Below, in pieces: positions 8,184 to 17,661 of a stretch of 64,000 bases of DNA. The notes under the pieces were generated by a model, which saw only the letters and a program-made list of their open reading frames with translations, searched no databases and was not told the DNA's origin. Origin of the DNA: UBA5186 sp040005095 (GTDB lineage Bacteria; Actinomycetota; Thermoleophilia; Gaiellales; Gaiellaceae); the NCBI GenBank assembly GCA_040005095.1, contig JBDTZN010000001.1, forward strand, positions 1-64,000. Direction: 5' to 3'. Numbering within the stretch: position 1 is the first letter of the stretch; the number at the start of each line of letters is the position of its first letter. The position numbers and the translations under genes were made by a program.

Positions 8184-9716
8184 TCAGTGCCGGAAGTGCC
8201 GGCGGCCGCTGAAGACCATCGTCGCGCCGGCCGCCTCCACCGCGGCGATCACCTCGGGGTCGCGCTTCGAGCCGCCGGGCTGGATCAGCGCGGTGACGCC
8301 GGCGTCGATGGCGGCCTGCGGGCCGTCCGCGAACGGGAAGAAGGCATCGGACGCGAGCGCCGCGCCGGTCAGGTCGTGGCCGTGCTCGCGTGCTTTCTCG
8401 ATCGCGATCTTCACCGAGTCGATGCGGCTCGTCTGCCCGCCGCCGATCCCGATCGTCTGCAAGTCCTTGGCGATCACGATCGCGTTCGACGTCACGTGCT
8501 TGCAGACGCGCCATGCGAAGAGCAGGTCGCCCCAGCACTCCTCGGACGGGCTGCCCGCCACGACCTTCATCCCTTCGCGGTCGTCGACGTCGAAGTCGCG
8601 GTCCTGGACGAGCAGCCCGCCGACGACGCGCTTGTAGTCGCGCTCGGCAGCGTCGAAGCCGCGCCGCTCGCGGTCGGCGAGGATGCGGACGTCCTTCTTG
8701 CGCTGCAGCGCCTCGAGCGCGGCCGGGTCGTACTCGGGCGCGAGCAGCACGTCGACGAACCGTTCCGCAAGCCGCTCGCCGAGCTCTGCGCTCACGGGAC
8801 GGTTGAGGACGCAGACCATCCCGAACGCTGACAGAGGGTCGGCGGCGAGCGCCCGGTCGTACGCCTCCTCGATCGTCGTCCCGACCGCGACGCCGCACGG
8901 GTTCGCGTGCTTGACGATCACGCACGCCGGCACCGTGAACTCGCGCAGGCAGAGCTCGGCGGCCGAGAGGTCGTAGAGGTTGATCAGCGAGAGGTCGCGC
9001 CCGTGCAGCTGGTCGACGCGCGAGAGCAGGTGCCGGCGGGCGCCGTCCTCCGCGTAGTACGCCGCGCGCTGGTGCGGGTTCTCGCCGTATGCGAGGTCGA
9101 GCACCTTCGTGAACGACGCGATCAACGTTTCGGGAAAGGTCTCGGCGTCGGTGAACCAGCGCGCGATCGCCGCCTCGTAGCGCGCCGTGGCCGCAAACGC
9201 CTCGGCGGCGAGGCGCCGGCGCGTGTCCAGCCCGAGCTCGCCGTGCTCGCGCAGCTCGGCGAGCACCGGCTCGTATCGGCCGGGACTGCTGAGGGCCGCC
9301 ACGTGGGCGAAGTTCTTCGCCGCCCCGCGGAGCATCGAAGGGCCTCCGATGTCGATCATCTCGACCGCGTCGGCCTCGGTCACGCCGCGCCGCGCGGCGA
9401 CCTGCTCGAACGGATAGAGGTTGACGCAGACGAGGTCGAACGGCTCGATCTCGTGCTCGTCGAGCGTGCTCACGTCCTCGGGCAGATCGCGGCGGGCGAG
9501 GATCCCCGCGTGGATGCGGGGATGCAGCGTCTTCACACGGCCGCCGAGCATCTCCGGCGACGCAGTGACCTCCTCGACCGGCGTAACCGGGAGCCCGAGC
9601 TCCTCGAGGTGCCCAGCGGTCTTGCCGCTCGCGACGAGTTCCCAGCCGAGCTCGGCCAAGCCGCGCGCCAGCTCGTCCAGACCTGTCTTGTCCCAAACGG
9701 AGATCAGCGCTCGCAC
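8184..9716 (-). CDS. purH: bifunctional AICAR transformylase / IMP cyclohydrolase
   Basis: 510 residues from a GTG at 9716 that overlaps the end of purN by 13 bases. The N-terminal 190 residues are the MGS-like IMP cyclohydrolase domain, starting ALISVWDKTGL, with GGRVKTLHP and IDIGGPSMLRGAAKN conserved. The remainder is AICAR formyltransferase, with VKHANPCG (catalytic Lys-His) and the terminal FSGRRHFRH, which is the normal end of PurH. It catalyses the last two steps of IMP synthesis. It is the last gene of a purM-purN-purH run. Confidence 0.96.
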   Translation of the reverse strand: MRALISVWDKTGLDELARGLAELGWELVASGKTAGHLEELGLPVTPVEEVTASPEMLGGRVKTLHPRIHAGILARRDLPEDVSTLDEHEIEPFDLVCVNLYPFEQVAARRGVTEADAVEMIDIGGPSMLRGAAKNFAHVAALSSPGRYEPVLAELREHGELGLDTRRRLAAEAFAATARYEAAIARWFTDAETFPETLIASFTKVLDLAYGENPHQRAAYYAEDGARRHLLSRVDQLHGRDLSLINLYDLSAAELCLREFTVPACVIVKHANPCGVAVGTTIEEAYDRALAADPLSAFGMVCVLNRPVSAELGERLAERFVDVLLAPEYDPAALEALQRKKDVRILADRERRGFDAAERDYKRVVGGLLVQDRDFDVDDREGMKVVAGSPSEECWGDLLFAWRVCKHVTSNAIVIAKDLQTIGIGGGQTSRIDSVKIAIEKAREHGHDLTGAALASDAFFPFADGPQAAIDAGVTALIQPGGSKRDPEVIAAVEAAGATMVFSGRRHFRH

Positions 9717-10345
9717 AGCGTCCTGACGGCGGCGGGGAGGAGGCGGTGCTCGACTGCTTGCACGCGCTCGCGCAGCGTGTCGGGCGTGTCGCCGGGGTGG
9801 ACAGGCACTCGCTCCGCAGCGATCACCGCTCCGGTGTCGATTCCGGCGTCGACGTAGTGGACCGTCGCGGCGGTCTCGGGCACGCCCGCAGCGAGCACGT
9901 CCTCGATCGGGTTCTTGCCGGGGAAGTCCGGGAGCGGGGCGGAGTGCGTGTTGACGATCCGTCCCGGGAAGCGGTCGAGGAACGGCTTCGTCAGCAGGCG
10001 CATGTAGCCTGCACAGACAACGAGGTCGACGCCGCGTTCGGCGAGGAAGTCCGCCATCGCCACGTCGCGCGCCTCGCGGCTCTCGAACTCGGTCTCCGGA
10101 AACGCGCCGGCCTCGATCCCGGCTGCGACCGCACGGTCGAGCGCCTTCGCCTTCGTGTTGTTCGAGGCGACTGCGACGATCGGCAAGCCCGCGCCGAGGA
10201 GAGCCTGCAGATTCGTACCCTCGCCTGAGACGAGCACGCCGATCGCGCGTCCCTGGCCGGCTCCCCCTCCCGGCGGGCGGAGCCCGCCTCCGGCTGAGCC
10301 TGCCGCCGCTGACAGCACGCTGCTCTCCGGGTCCGTGTTGCTCAC
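9704..10345 (-). CDS. purN: phosphoribosylglycinamide formyltransferase
   Basis: 213 residues from a GTG at 10345; a strong GGAGGGG ribosome site five bases upstream decides this start. The enzyme formylates GAR with 10-formyltetrahydrofolate. VLVSGEGTNLQAL is the usual N-terminal phosphate loop, VNTHSAPLP contains the catalytic Asn and His, and DAGIDTG holds the catalytic Asp. Compared with the family it carries an extra N-terminal stretch of about 30 residues rich in Ala, Gly and Pro, encoded by DNA that contains a perfect 7-bp palindrome. It lies 52 bases after purM and overlaps purH. Confidence 0.92.
   Translation of the reverse strand: MSNTDPESSVLSAAAGSAGGGLRPPGGGAGQGRAIGVLVSGEGTNLQALLGAGLPIVAVASNNTKAKALDRAVAAGIEAGAFPETEFESREARDVAMADFLAERGVDLVVCAGYMRLLTKPFLDRFPGRIVNTHSAPLPDFPGKNPIEDVLAAGVPETAATVHYVDAGIDTGAVIAAERVPVHPGDTPDTLRERVQAVEHRLLPAAVRTLCER
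10272..10288. repeat. perfect 7-bp inverted repeat inside the purN leader-coding region
   Basis: GGCGGGC, a three-base loop GGA, then GCCCGCC. It falls in the codons for the non-conserved N-terminal extension of PurN, just ahead of the conserved domain. It could be a hairpin in the mRNA or the trace of a small palindromic insertion; the sequence alone does not separate these. Confidence 0.6.
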
Positions 10346-10397
10346 ACTGTCCCCTCCGGCATCGCACCGCCAGCGGCGGCCCAAGAACACGCGATGC

Positions 10398-11261
10398 TCA
10401 CTCGATCCGTCCGATCTCGAGCTCGCCCGGCTCGGGCTCGGCGACGACCGCGCAGTAGCCGATGCCGAGGTTGAAGACACGGCGCAGCTCGTCCTCCTCG
10501 ACGTGTCGCGCGAGCCACTGGAACACGGGTGGCCGCTCCCAAGCATCCCAGTTGAGGGCCGCGCGCATTCCCTTCGGGACGACTCGCGAGAGGTTCCCTT
10601 CGATCCCGCCGCCGGTCACGTGCGCGAACACCCGTGCGCGGCCACGGAGCCGGCGCACGTCGTCGAGGTAGAGCCGCGTCGGCGCGAGCAGGTCGGCGCC
10701 GTCGTAGTCCTCCTGCTCGAGCACGCGGCGCACGAGGGTGAAGCCGTTCGCGTGGACTCCGGCGGAGGGGAAGCCGACGACCGTGTCGCCCCGCTCGACG
10801 CCGGAGCCGTCGATCAGCGCGTCGCCGTCGACGATCCCGACGCAGGTCGCGGCGAAGTCGAGCTGGCCCTCGCGATAGACGCCCGGCAGCTCGGCGGTCT
10901 CGCCGCCGATCAGCGCGACACCGGCGGCGCGGCACACCTCCGCCGCGCCCTCGACGAGCTCTGCGACCTCCTCGAGCTCGATTGCGTTCGCCGCCACGTA
11001 GTCCAGGAGAATCAGGGGCTCGGCGCCGACGGTGATCACGTCGTTGATGCAGTGGGCGGCCATGTCCTGGCCGCAGAGGCGCAGCGCCCCGCGCGGCTTG
11101 GCGACGATCGGCTTCGTCCCGATCGAGTCGGTCGACGCGGCGAGATAGCGGCCGTCACCGAGGGGGTGCAGTCCCGCGAAAGCGCCGAACTCCCGCGCTC
11201 CGGTCGACTCGACCGCGGCGCGCAGCCGGTCGACGATCGCGCCGGCGGTGGCGAGCGACAC
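10398..11261 (-). CDS. purM: phosphoribosylformylglycinamidine cyclo-ligase (AIR synthetase), start uncertain
   Basis: At least 287 residues. ASTDSIGTKP, GGETAELPGVY, SAGVHANGFTLVRRVL and FAHVTGGGIEGNLSRV are the PurM signatures; the enzyme makes aminoimidazole ribotide. The conserved family start (Tyr-x-x-Ala-Gly-Val) is encoded upstream of the GTG at 11261 given here: the reading frame continues through TYESAG to at least 11297, where the only candidate initiator is a CTG, and no ATG, GTG or TTG occurs in frame before the upstream gene's stop. The native start is therefore probably a non-canonical codon near 11297. First gene of the purM-purN-purH unit, 23 bases or more after a VOC-family gene. 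Confidence 0.9.
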   Translation of the reverse strand: MSLATAGAIVDRLRAAVESTGAREFGAFAGLHPLGDGRYLAASTDSIGTKPIVAKPRGALRLCGQDMAAHCINDVITVGAEPLILLDYVAANAIELEEVAELVEGAAEVCRAAGVALIGGETAELPGVYREGQLDFAATCVGIVDGDALIDGSGVERGDTVVGFPSAGVHANGFTLVRRVLEQEDYDGADLLAPTRLYLDDVRRLRGRARVFAHVTGGGIEGNLSRVVPKGMRAALNWDAWERPPVFQWLARHVEEDELRRVFNLGIGYCAVVAEPEPGELEIGRIE

Positions 11262-11319
11262 GCCGGCCGACTCGTACGTCTGCTCTCTCTTGCTCAGGAG
11301 AGCGAGTGTAGAGGCATTG

Positions 11320-11931
11320 TCAGATGAAGAGCTCGCCGTGGAGCTCAGGCCGGCCCTGAGGCCCTCCGGGGACGAACTTCACCTTCGCGTCGCCAATGTC
11401 GAGCGTGCCGTCGTGTGCCTCCAGCCCGAGGATCTGCGCGACTGCGGCGGCTTTCGCGGCCGGGTCGTCGGTCTTGAGCTCGAGCTCGGCGAGGCGCAAC
11501 TCGTTGTCGTGCGTGAGCAGGTCGTCGATCCAGTCGCGCGGCGGATGCAGCTCGAGCCGGAACCCCGAGGCGGTGGACACGAACGTGCGCCTGCCCCCGT
11601 GCGACTGGATCCTCAGCTCGGCGGCGATCGCGCGCTCGATCGCCTCGTCGAACGTTTCCTCGTCGAGCGCGAGTCCGAAGTGGTCGACGCGCGGAAGCCG
11701 CCACTGGCCCGGCTGCACGACGACGTTCACCGCGCCGCGCTCGAGCTCCGAGAGCCGCAGCTTGAAGTCCATCGCGTCGAGCTCGGGCCAGCCGAGCCCC
11801 GCGTCGTAGGAGATCGTGTCGTCGCCCACGCGGCCGTACCGCGCTACGAGCTCGAACGCCAGCTTGCCGAGGTACCGCGCCTCGACCTCGCGCACGACGC
11901 TCGTGACGAGGTGGTAGTGAAAGAGCCGCAC
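11320..11931 (-). CDS. VOC/glyoxalase-like domain protein
   Basis: 203 residues. The sequence has a two-module pattern compatible with the vicinal-oxygen-chelate fold: VDHFGLALDEETFDEAIERA and a C-terminal PELHGELFI ending, the latter common at the end of glyoxalase-like domains. Candidate metal residues are scattered and I cannot assign a complete site. It sits directly upstream of purM on the same strand, so it may share the purine transcript, but no role in that pathway is known. The function is unassigned. Confidence 0.55.
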   Translation of the reverse strand: MRLFHYHLVTSVVREVEARYLGKLAFELVARYGRVGDDTISYDAGLGWPELDAMDFKLRLSELERGAVNVVVQPGQWRLPRVDHFGLALDEETFDEAIERAIAAELRIQSHGGRRTFVSTASGFRLELHPPRDWIDDLLTHDNELRLAELELKTDDPAAKAAAVAQILGLEAHDGTLDIGDAKVKFVPGGPQGRPELHGELFI

Positions 11932-12000
11932 GGCGGCGAGTCTAGTTCTCGCATCGGGCGGGAATAGGCCCGTGTCAACATCTCCGACCGAGGAGCTCCA

Positions 12001-12285
12001 ATGTCCGTCCCGCCCTCAGATCCGAACGCTCCGACGCAGCACCAGGAACAGCCGGGGTACGGCTACCGGCCCGGGCCCGTGCAGGGGAATCCGTTCGCCA
12101 TGCTGCCCACGCCGGGAAATGCCGAGCTCTTGGTCTATCTCCTCGCGCTGCTCGTGGCGGCAGTCGTCGCGCTCGCGAGCGATCGCGTGGACGCGCCGGC
12201 CTGGATGGAGTTCTTCAAGTGGACGACCGCCGCGTACCTGATCTCACGCGGGATCGCGAAGGCCAGCCGCGTTTTCGAGCATTAA
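12001..12285 (+). CDS. small membrane protein, Pro/Gln-rich N-terminus
   Basis: 94 residues with a GAGGAG ribosome site six bases before the ATG. Residues 1-35 are rich in Pro, Gln, Gly and Tyr; two hydrophobic segments follow (about 43-60 and 70-85). I do not recognise the family. Its TAA stop overlaps the stop of the convergent NHL/CARDB gene. The good ribosome site and clear hydrophobic pattern make it a real gene. Confidence 0.65.
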   Translation: MSVPPSDPNAPTQHQEQPGYGYRPGPVQGNPFAMLPTPGNAELLVYLLALLVAAVVALASDRVDAPAWMEFFKWTTAAYLISRGIAKASRVFEH

Positions 12286-14090
12286 CGCCTGCTGATACAG
12301 CCGAGCACGGCAATCGTCGCCGTGTTGTTGGTCTCGTTCGACTCGGTCACTTGATTGCCGCTGTCCGCAACCGCGGTGACGGAACCGACTCGGCAGAAGA
12401 AGTTCACGGTTGCGGACGATCCCGCCGGGAGGCCCGCGATCTGGAACTGCGAGGGGCCACCGGCCGTCGTGATCGTGACCACGAAGGAGCCCGCTGCGGC
12501 AGTTCCGGTGTTCTTCACCGTCGCGCTGTCCTTCGTCAGGTCGGAGATCACGAGATCCGGTCGCCCTGGCGTCGTCGTGGTCGTGCCGGTGCTGGTCGTC
12601 GTCGAGGTCGACGTCGACGTTTGCGTCGGGCTGACGTCGAATCCGCAGGCCGGTGACTGCGCTCCGTCGAGCTTCGTGTTCCCGCGCCAGAACGCGAGGA
12701 CGCTGTACGAGCCAGGCCCGCGGGGAGTGAATGAACCGCTGAAGTTGCCCGTCGGATCCGTCGCCGCCTCGCGCACCTCGACCGAGCCGTCCGGAGATGC
12801 GATCGCGACCCGCACGTGTGCACTACCGACCGCCGGCGCCAGCGTCCCGGAGTACGGGAACGCCTGGCCGGTAGACCCCGCCTTTCGGCAGCCAAGCGTC
12901 AGGCTCGAGCTCGCGCGCGCGAGCGCCACGCGGTCGAGCGGAAGCAGCTTGGCCTTCCCTTTCAGCTTCATGAGCGTGATCGCGGTGCCGGGGTCGAGCG
13001 AGCCCTTCAGCTTGACGGTGAACCTGATCGTTTCGCCCTTGCCGAAGTTGAAGGGGATTCGCGCGAGGACGCACTGCGTGGCTCGGCCACCGGCCCTGCA
13101 CTTGCGCGCGAGCGTCTCGATCCCGAGCAGTCCCTTGCACCTGCCCGGGCCGAGGCACGTACCGCTCACCTTGGCCTTCTTCGTCGAGGGGTCGATCTCG
13201 ACGGGCGGGAACCAGACCCGGGGCAGCTTGGTCACTCCGCAAAGCGGCAGTGCGCCGCTCGGATGGATCCGGACGACCTCGTTCTTCCCCTTGTTTGCGA
13301 CATAGGCGTCGGTGCAGCCGACCCCGACTCCGCGCGGAGAGGAGAGTCCCGCGGTCGTCACGGTCGCGAGGACCTTGTCCAGCGACGACGACAGCTCGAC
13401 CATCGCGTTCGCGTCGTCGGCGCTCACCCAGACGTCGCCGGTCGATGGGTTGACGCCGACGCCGTAGATCTCCCCGGGCAAGCCCGTGTAGCCCGTCGTG
13501 AGGAGCTCGCCGCCGGGGCTGTACTTGCGGATCGCGCCCCAGTTCTGGACGACGTAGACGTTGCCGGCCGGGTCGATCGCGAGATCGAGCCCGCCAGGAA
13601 AGATCTCGGTGGTCGAGATCGGCCAACTCTTGATCAGCGTGCCGGTGGCCGAGTACTTGCGAACCTCCGAGCCGTTCGCAACGACGTAGACGAAGCCGTC
13701 CTTGACCGCGATACCGTGGGGATTCGGAACCGACTACTGCGGGCCTGTGCCGGCGATCAGCGTCAAGTGCTGGACGCGTCCTCCGGCGCTCGACCGAGAA
13801 ACGTAAATGCCGGTCGAATCGACCGCGAGGTACTGCACCGAGGAGGACGGGTTGGAACCGATGAACTTCCCGTCCCGCGTGAACCACTGGATTCGGCCGG
13901 GCGTGGTGTCGGAGGCGTAGACGGTTCCCGTGGGTCCGACTGCGACATCGAGGACGTTCGTGAACTGTCCGTCTTCGAACCCGGGGCTCCCCCAACGAGT
14001 CACGTCGAAGCCGGCGAGCCCCGCCGCGACCCACACCAGCGCCGCGAAGGCGCAGAGGGCGACCGCGCGATATCTCCAATGGGTCGCCAC
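12282..14090 (-). pseudogene. NHL-repeat plus CARDB secreted protein interrupted by an in-frame amber codon
   Basis: From the ATG at 14090 one frame encodes a signal sequence (about residues 9-27) and NHL-type propeller repeats, meets TAG at 13734-13736 (codon 119), and then continues in the same frame to 12282 with further NHL repeats (VYVVANGSEVRKYS, NVYVVQNWGAIRKYS), a middle region with Cys pairs, a Thr/Ser-rich linker (about 12,550-12,620) and a C-terminal CARDB-like domain (PDLVISDLTKD, ESNETNNTA). Without the TAG this would be a normal secreted protein of about 601 residues. A GTG at 13481 could only give a truncated, signal-less product. The lesion is a single codon, so recent nonsense mutation, stop readthrough or a sequencing error are all possible. 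Confidence 0.75.
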
Positions 14091-14140
14091 GCCCGCCTGA
14101 CTCTACGACCGGTGACGCAGGATGTCCACGCCTTGCAGTC

Positions 14141-15520
14141 CTATGCCTTGACAGCTTCGAAGCGGAGCTTCGCGGCCTCGTCGGGCACGGGCGTCGGGTA
14201 TTCACGCGTCAGGCACGCGCGGCACAACGCCGACGCGGGCCGGCGCGTGGATGCCTGGAGACCGTCGAGCGACAGGTAGGCGAGCGTCGTCGCGCCGATG
14301 AGCTCCTGCACCTCCTCGACGGTGCGAGCCGATGCGACGAGCTCGTCCGGATCGGCCAGGTCGATGCCGTAGTAGCACTGGTCGATCACCGGGGGCGACG
14401 AGATGCGGACGTGCACCTCGGCGGCGCCCGCCTCGAAGAGCATCGCGACGATCTGGCGCGTCGTGTTGCCGCGCACGATCGAGTCGTCGATCACGACCAC
14501 GCGCTTCCCGGCCACCTCGGCGAGCGGGTTGAACTTCATCCGGATCCCCTGCTCGCGCATCGTCTGGTCGGGCTGAATGAACGTGCGGCCGACATAGCGG
14601 TTCTTGATCAGGCCCTCGCTGAACGGGATCCCGCTGGCGCGCGAGAAGCCGATCGCCGCAGGCGTGCCCGAGTCGGGGATCGGCAAGACGAGATCGGCCT
14701 CGACCGGCGACTCCTCCGCGAGCCGCTCACCCATGCGCACGCGCGCGCCGTGCACCTCGACGCCCGCGAGTCGCGAGTCGGGCCGCGCGAGATAGAAGAA
14801 CTCGAAGATGCAGAGCGCGCCCGAGGCGGCCGGCTCGATCGCCTGGGTGATGCTGCAGCCTTCCTCGTCGACGATTGCGAGCTCACCGGGCTGCAGCTCG
14901 CGGATGAGCTCCGCGCCGACCAGGTCGAGCGCGCAGGTCTCGGAGGCGATGACGAAGTCCTCGCCGAGCTTGCCCAGGCAGATCGGGCGGAACCCGTGTG
15001 CGTCCCGGAAGCCGACCAGCTTGCCCTCGGAGAGCGCGACCACCGAGAACGCGCCCTCGAGCCGGGCCATCGCGCTCGCGACGGCCTCCTCGAGCGGCGC
15101 GGGATCGTTGGCGATCAGCGCGCCGATCACCTCGGTGTCGGACGTCGCGCCGAGCCGCATCCCGCGCGCGCGCAACTCCTCGCGCAGCGCGGCGGCGTTC
15201 GTGAGGTTGCCGTTGTGCCCCAGCGCGACGGTTCGCGCCGTACCGTGCTGGACGAGCGGCTGCGCGTTCGACCAGTGCGTCGAGCCGGTCGTCGAGTAGC
15301 GCGTGTGTCCGATCGCGATCTCGCCGTGGAGGCCGCGCAACTTCTGCTCGTCGAACACCTGGGTCACGAGGCCCATGTCCCGCAGGGCCGTGACGCGGCC
15401 GCGATCCGAGACAGCGATTCCCGCCGACTCCTGCCCGCGGTGCTGCAGCGCGAAGAGCCCGAAGTAGGTGACGCGCGCGACGTCGCGCTCGGCCGACCGG
15501 ATCCCGAAGACGCCGCACAT
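14141..15520 (-). CDS. purF: amidophosphoribosyltransferase
   Basis: 459 residues from the ATG at 15520, which places the catalytic N-terminal cysteine right after the initiator (MCGVFGI). The glutaminase domain includes ALQHRGQESAGIAV and GHTRYSTTGS; the PRTase domain carries VVVIDDSIVRGNTTRQIV, the PRPP-binding loop. It commits PRPP to purine synthesis. A C-terminal CRACLTREYP stretch is the usual Cys-containing end of the actinobacterial and Bacillus-type enzyme. The start codon shares one base with the purL stop (TGATG), so translation is coupled. Confidence 0.96.
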   Translation of the reverse strand: MCGVFGIRSAERDVARVTYFGLFALQHRGQESAGIAVSDRGRVTALRDMGLVTQVFDEQKLRGLHGEIAIGHTRYSTTGSTHWSNAQPLVQHGTARTVALGHNGNLTNAAALREELRARGMRLGATSDTEVIGALIANDPAPLEEAVASAMARLEGAFSVVALSEGKLVGFRDAHGFRPICLGKLGEDFVIASETCALDLVGAELIRELQPGELAIVDEEGCSITQAIEPAASGALCIFEFFYLARPDSRLAGVEVHGARVRMGERLAEESPVEADLVLPIPDSGTPAAIGFSRASGIPFSEGLIKNRYVGRTFIQPDQTMREQGIRMKFNPLAEVAGKRVVVIDDSIVRGNTTRQIVAMLFEAGAAEVHVRISSPPVIDQCYYGIDLADPDELVASARTVEEVQELIGATTLAYLSLDGLQASTRRPASALCRACLTREYPTPVPDEAAKLRFEAVKA

Positions 15521-17607
15521 CAGGTCTCCCAAGCCTCCTGAATCCGCGCGAGCTCGACGCCACAGATCGAGTCGCCGCCGACCTCGCCGATCGCCTTGAG
15601 CGGCACACCTTTGATCCGGCGCGCCACGTCGGGAGGGGCGGCGAGGATGGCCTGCCCGCCGCCTTCACCGAAGAGCGAGAGTGGATCCTCCGGGAGGTCG
15701 AGCTTCGCGCCGACGCCGCTCCAGAGCGCCGCCTCTGCCAGCGCAACCGCGAGACCGCCGCCAGACACGTCGTGCACGACCGAGCAGCGTGGCGCGATGT
15801 TCCAGAGGAAACGGGTGAGCAGGGCGTCGGCGTCGAGGTCGGCGCGGGCGGGGCGCCCTTCGAGCCGCCCGTAGAGCAGCTGGAAGGCCGAGCCGTCGAG
15901 CATCAGCCGAGGCTCGCCGGCGAGGAGCACGACGTCTCCCTCCCGCCAGCCCTTCGGCACCTCGCGCACGTCGCGCACGAGCCCGACGCACCCGACGACC
16001 GGCGTCGGATGGATCGGGCGCCCGTCGGTCTCGTTGTAGAGCGACACGTTCCCGGAGACGACCGGGATGCCGAGCGCGACGGCTGCGTCGGCCATGCCTG
16101 CAATCGACTGCTCGAGCTCCCACGCGACCTCGCCCTTCTCGGGGTTCCCGAAGTTCAGACAGTCCGTGAGGCCGAGCGGCTCGCCGCCGGCGCACGCGAC
16201 GTTGCGCGCTGCCTCGAGCACCGCCCGCGCCCCACCGGTGTATGGGTCGAGCCGACCCACCCCGCCCGTCCCGTCCAGTGAGACCGCCAGGCCGCGCAGG
16301 GACGGCCGCAGCCGCAGGATCGCCGCGTCGAGCCCTGGACGGCGAACCGTGCGCGAGCCGACGAGGTGGTCGTACTGGCGGTAGATCCACGCGCGGCTGC
16401 GGAGGTTCGGCGACGCCAGCAGGCCGAGCAGCGCGTCTTCGGTGGACACGTCAACGCGGTGGAGTGCCGGCTCGGCAGTCTGCCGCGGCTCCGGCTGGAT
16501 CCTGTAGCGCGGCGCCTCCTCGGTCAGCAGCTCAGCGGGGATCTCGGCGAGCGTCTCGTCGCGGAAGTACGCGCGCAGCTCGCCGGTGTCGGTCACCTCG
16601 CCGATGCGTGCGTGGTGCAGTTCCCAGCGGTCGAAGATCGCCTCGACGGCCTCGAGCATCGTTGGCCGCACGACGGCGACCATTCGCTCCTGCGACTCGG
16701 AGATCATGATCTCCCACGGCTCCATTTCGTCCTCGCGGAGCGGCACGCGGTCGAGGTGCACGTCGATTCCGGCGCCGTCGCGCGCCATCTCGGCGAGCGA
16801 GGAGGCGAGGCCGGCCGCGCCGCAGTCCTGCAGCGACTCGACGAGGCCGCTCTCGGTCAGCTCGAGCGAGACCTCGATCAGCTTCTTCCCCATGAACGGG
16901 TCGCCGACCTGGACGGAGGGCCGCTTCTCGTCGGAACCCTCACCGAGCTCCTGAGAGGCGAGCACGCTCGCGCCGCCGATCCCGTCGCGGCCGGTCGTCG
17001 CGCCGTAGAGGACGACGACGTTCCCGGGCCCGCTCGCGCGTGCCCGTGTGAGCCGGTCGGTATCGACGAGCCCGACGCACATCGCGTTGACGAGGCAGTT
17101 GTCCGCGTAGGCCTCGTCGAAGACGGCCTCGCCGCCGACGGTCGGCACGCCGACGCAGTTGCCGTAGTGCCCGATCCCCGCGACCGCGCGGTCGAACTGC
17201 CAGCCCGGCTCGCCGAAGCGGAGCCCGTCGAGCAGCGCGATCGGCCGCGCGCCCATGGCGACGATGTCGCGCAGGATCCCGCCCACCCCGGTCGCGGCGC
17301 CCTGGAACGGCTCGACCGCGGACGGATGGTTGTGGCTCTCGACCTTGAACGCAACCGCCTCGCCGTCGCCGAGGTCGAGCACTCCCGCGTTCTCTCCCGG
17401 TCCCTGGAGAACGCGCTCGCCCGCCGAGGGCAGGCGCTTCAGGAGCAGCGCCGAGTGCTTGTACCCGCAGTGCTCCGACCAGAGCAACGAGAAGACGGCG
17501 AGCTCGAAGTGGTTCGGATCGCGGCCGAGCAACTCCTGGATTCGCGCCAGCTCCCCGTCCGTGAGTCCAAGGGCGCGATGGAGTGGCTGCTCGGCGACCG
17601 AAGCCAA
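15520..17607 (-). CDS. purL: phosphoribosylformylglycinamidine synthase II
   Basis: 695 residues from a TTG at 17607; the frame has no better start before the divergent gene at 17662, and the conserved domain begins soon after (ALGLTDGELARI). This is the small type of PurL. WSEHCGYKHS, ESHNHPSAVEPFQGAATGVGG and LTDCLNFGNPEKGE are diagnostic, as is HDVSGGGLAVALAE near the C-terminus. It converts FGAR to FGAM and needs PurQ and PurS, neither of which lies in this window. It is co-transcribed with purF. No clear ribosome site precedes the TTG. Confidence 0.95.
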   Translation of the reverse strand: MASVAEQPLHRALGLTDGELARIQELLGRDPNHFELAVFSLLWSEHCGYKHSALLLKRLPSAGERVLQGPGENAGVLDLGDGEAVAFKVESHNHPSAVEPFQGAATGVGGILRDIVAMGARPIALLDGLRFGEPGWQFDRAVAGIGHYGNCVGVPTVGGEAVFDEAYADNCLVNAMCVGLVDTDRLTRARASGPGNVVVLYGATTGRDGIGGASVLASQELGEGSDEKRPSVQVGDPFMGKKLIEVSLELTESGLVESLQDCGAAGLASSLAEMARDGAGIDVHLDRVPLREDEMEPWEIMISESQERMVAVVRPTMLEAVEAIFDRWELHHARIGEVTDTGELRAYFRDETLAEIPAELLTEEAPRYRIQPEPRQTAEPALHRVDVSTEDALLGLLASPNLRSRAWIYRQYDHLVGSRTVRRPGLDAAILRLRPSLRGLAVSLDGTGGVGRLDPYTGGARAVLEAARNVACAGGEPLGLTDCLNFGNPEKGEVAWELEQSIAGMADAAVALGIPVVSGNVSLYNETDGRPIHPTPVVGCVGLVRDVREVPKGWREGDVVLLAGEPRLMLDGSAFQLLYGRLEGRPARADLDADALLTRFLWNIAPRCSVVHDVSGGGLAVALAEAALWSGVGAKLDLPEDPLSLFGEGGGQAILAAPPDVARRIKGVPLKAIGEVGGDSICGVELARIQEAWET

Positions 17608-17661
17608 GGGTCGAGTGTATCGACGGCACTTGATGCCGCTCGACTGCGAGACTCCGCGCTC

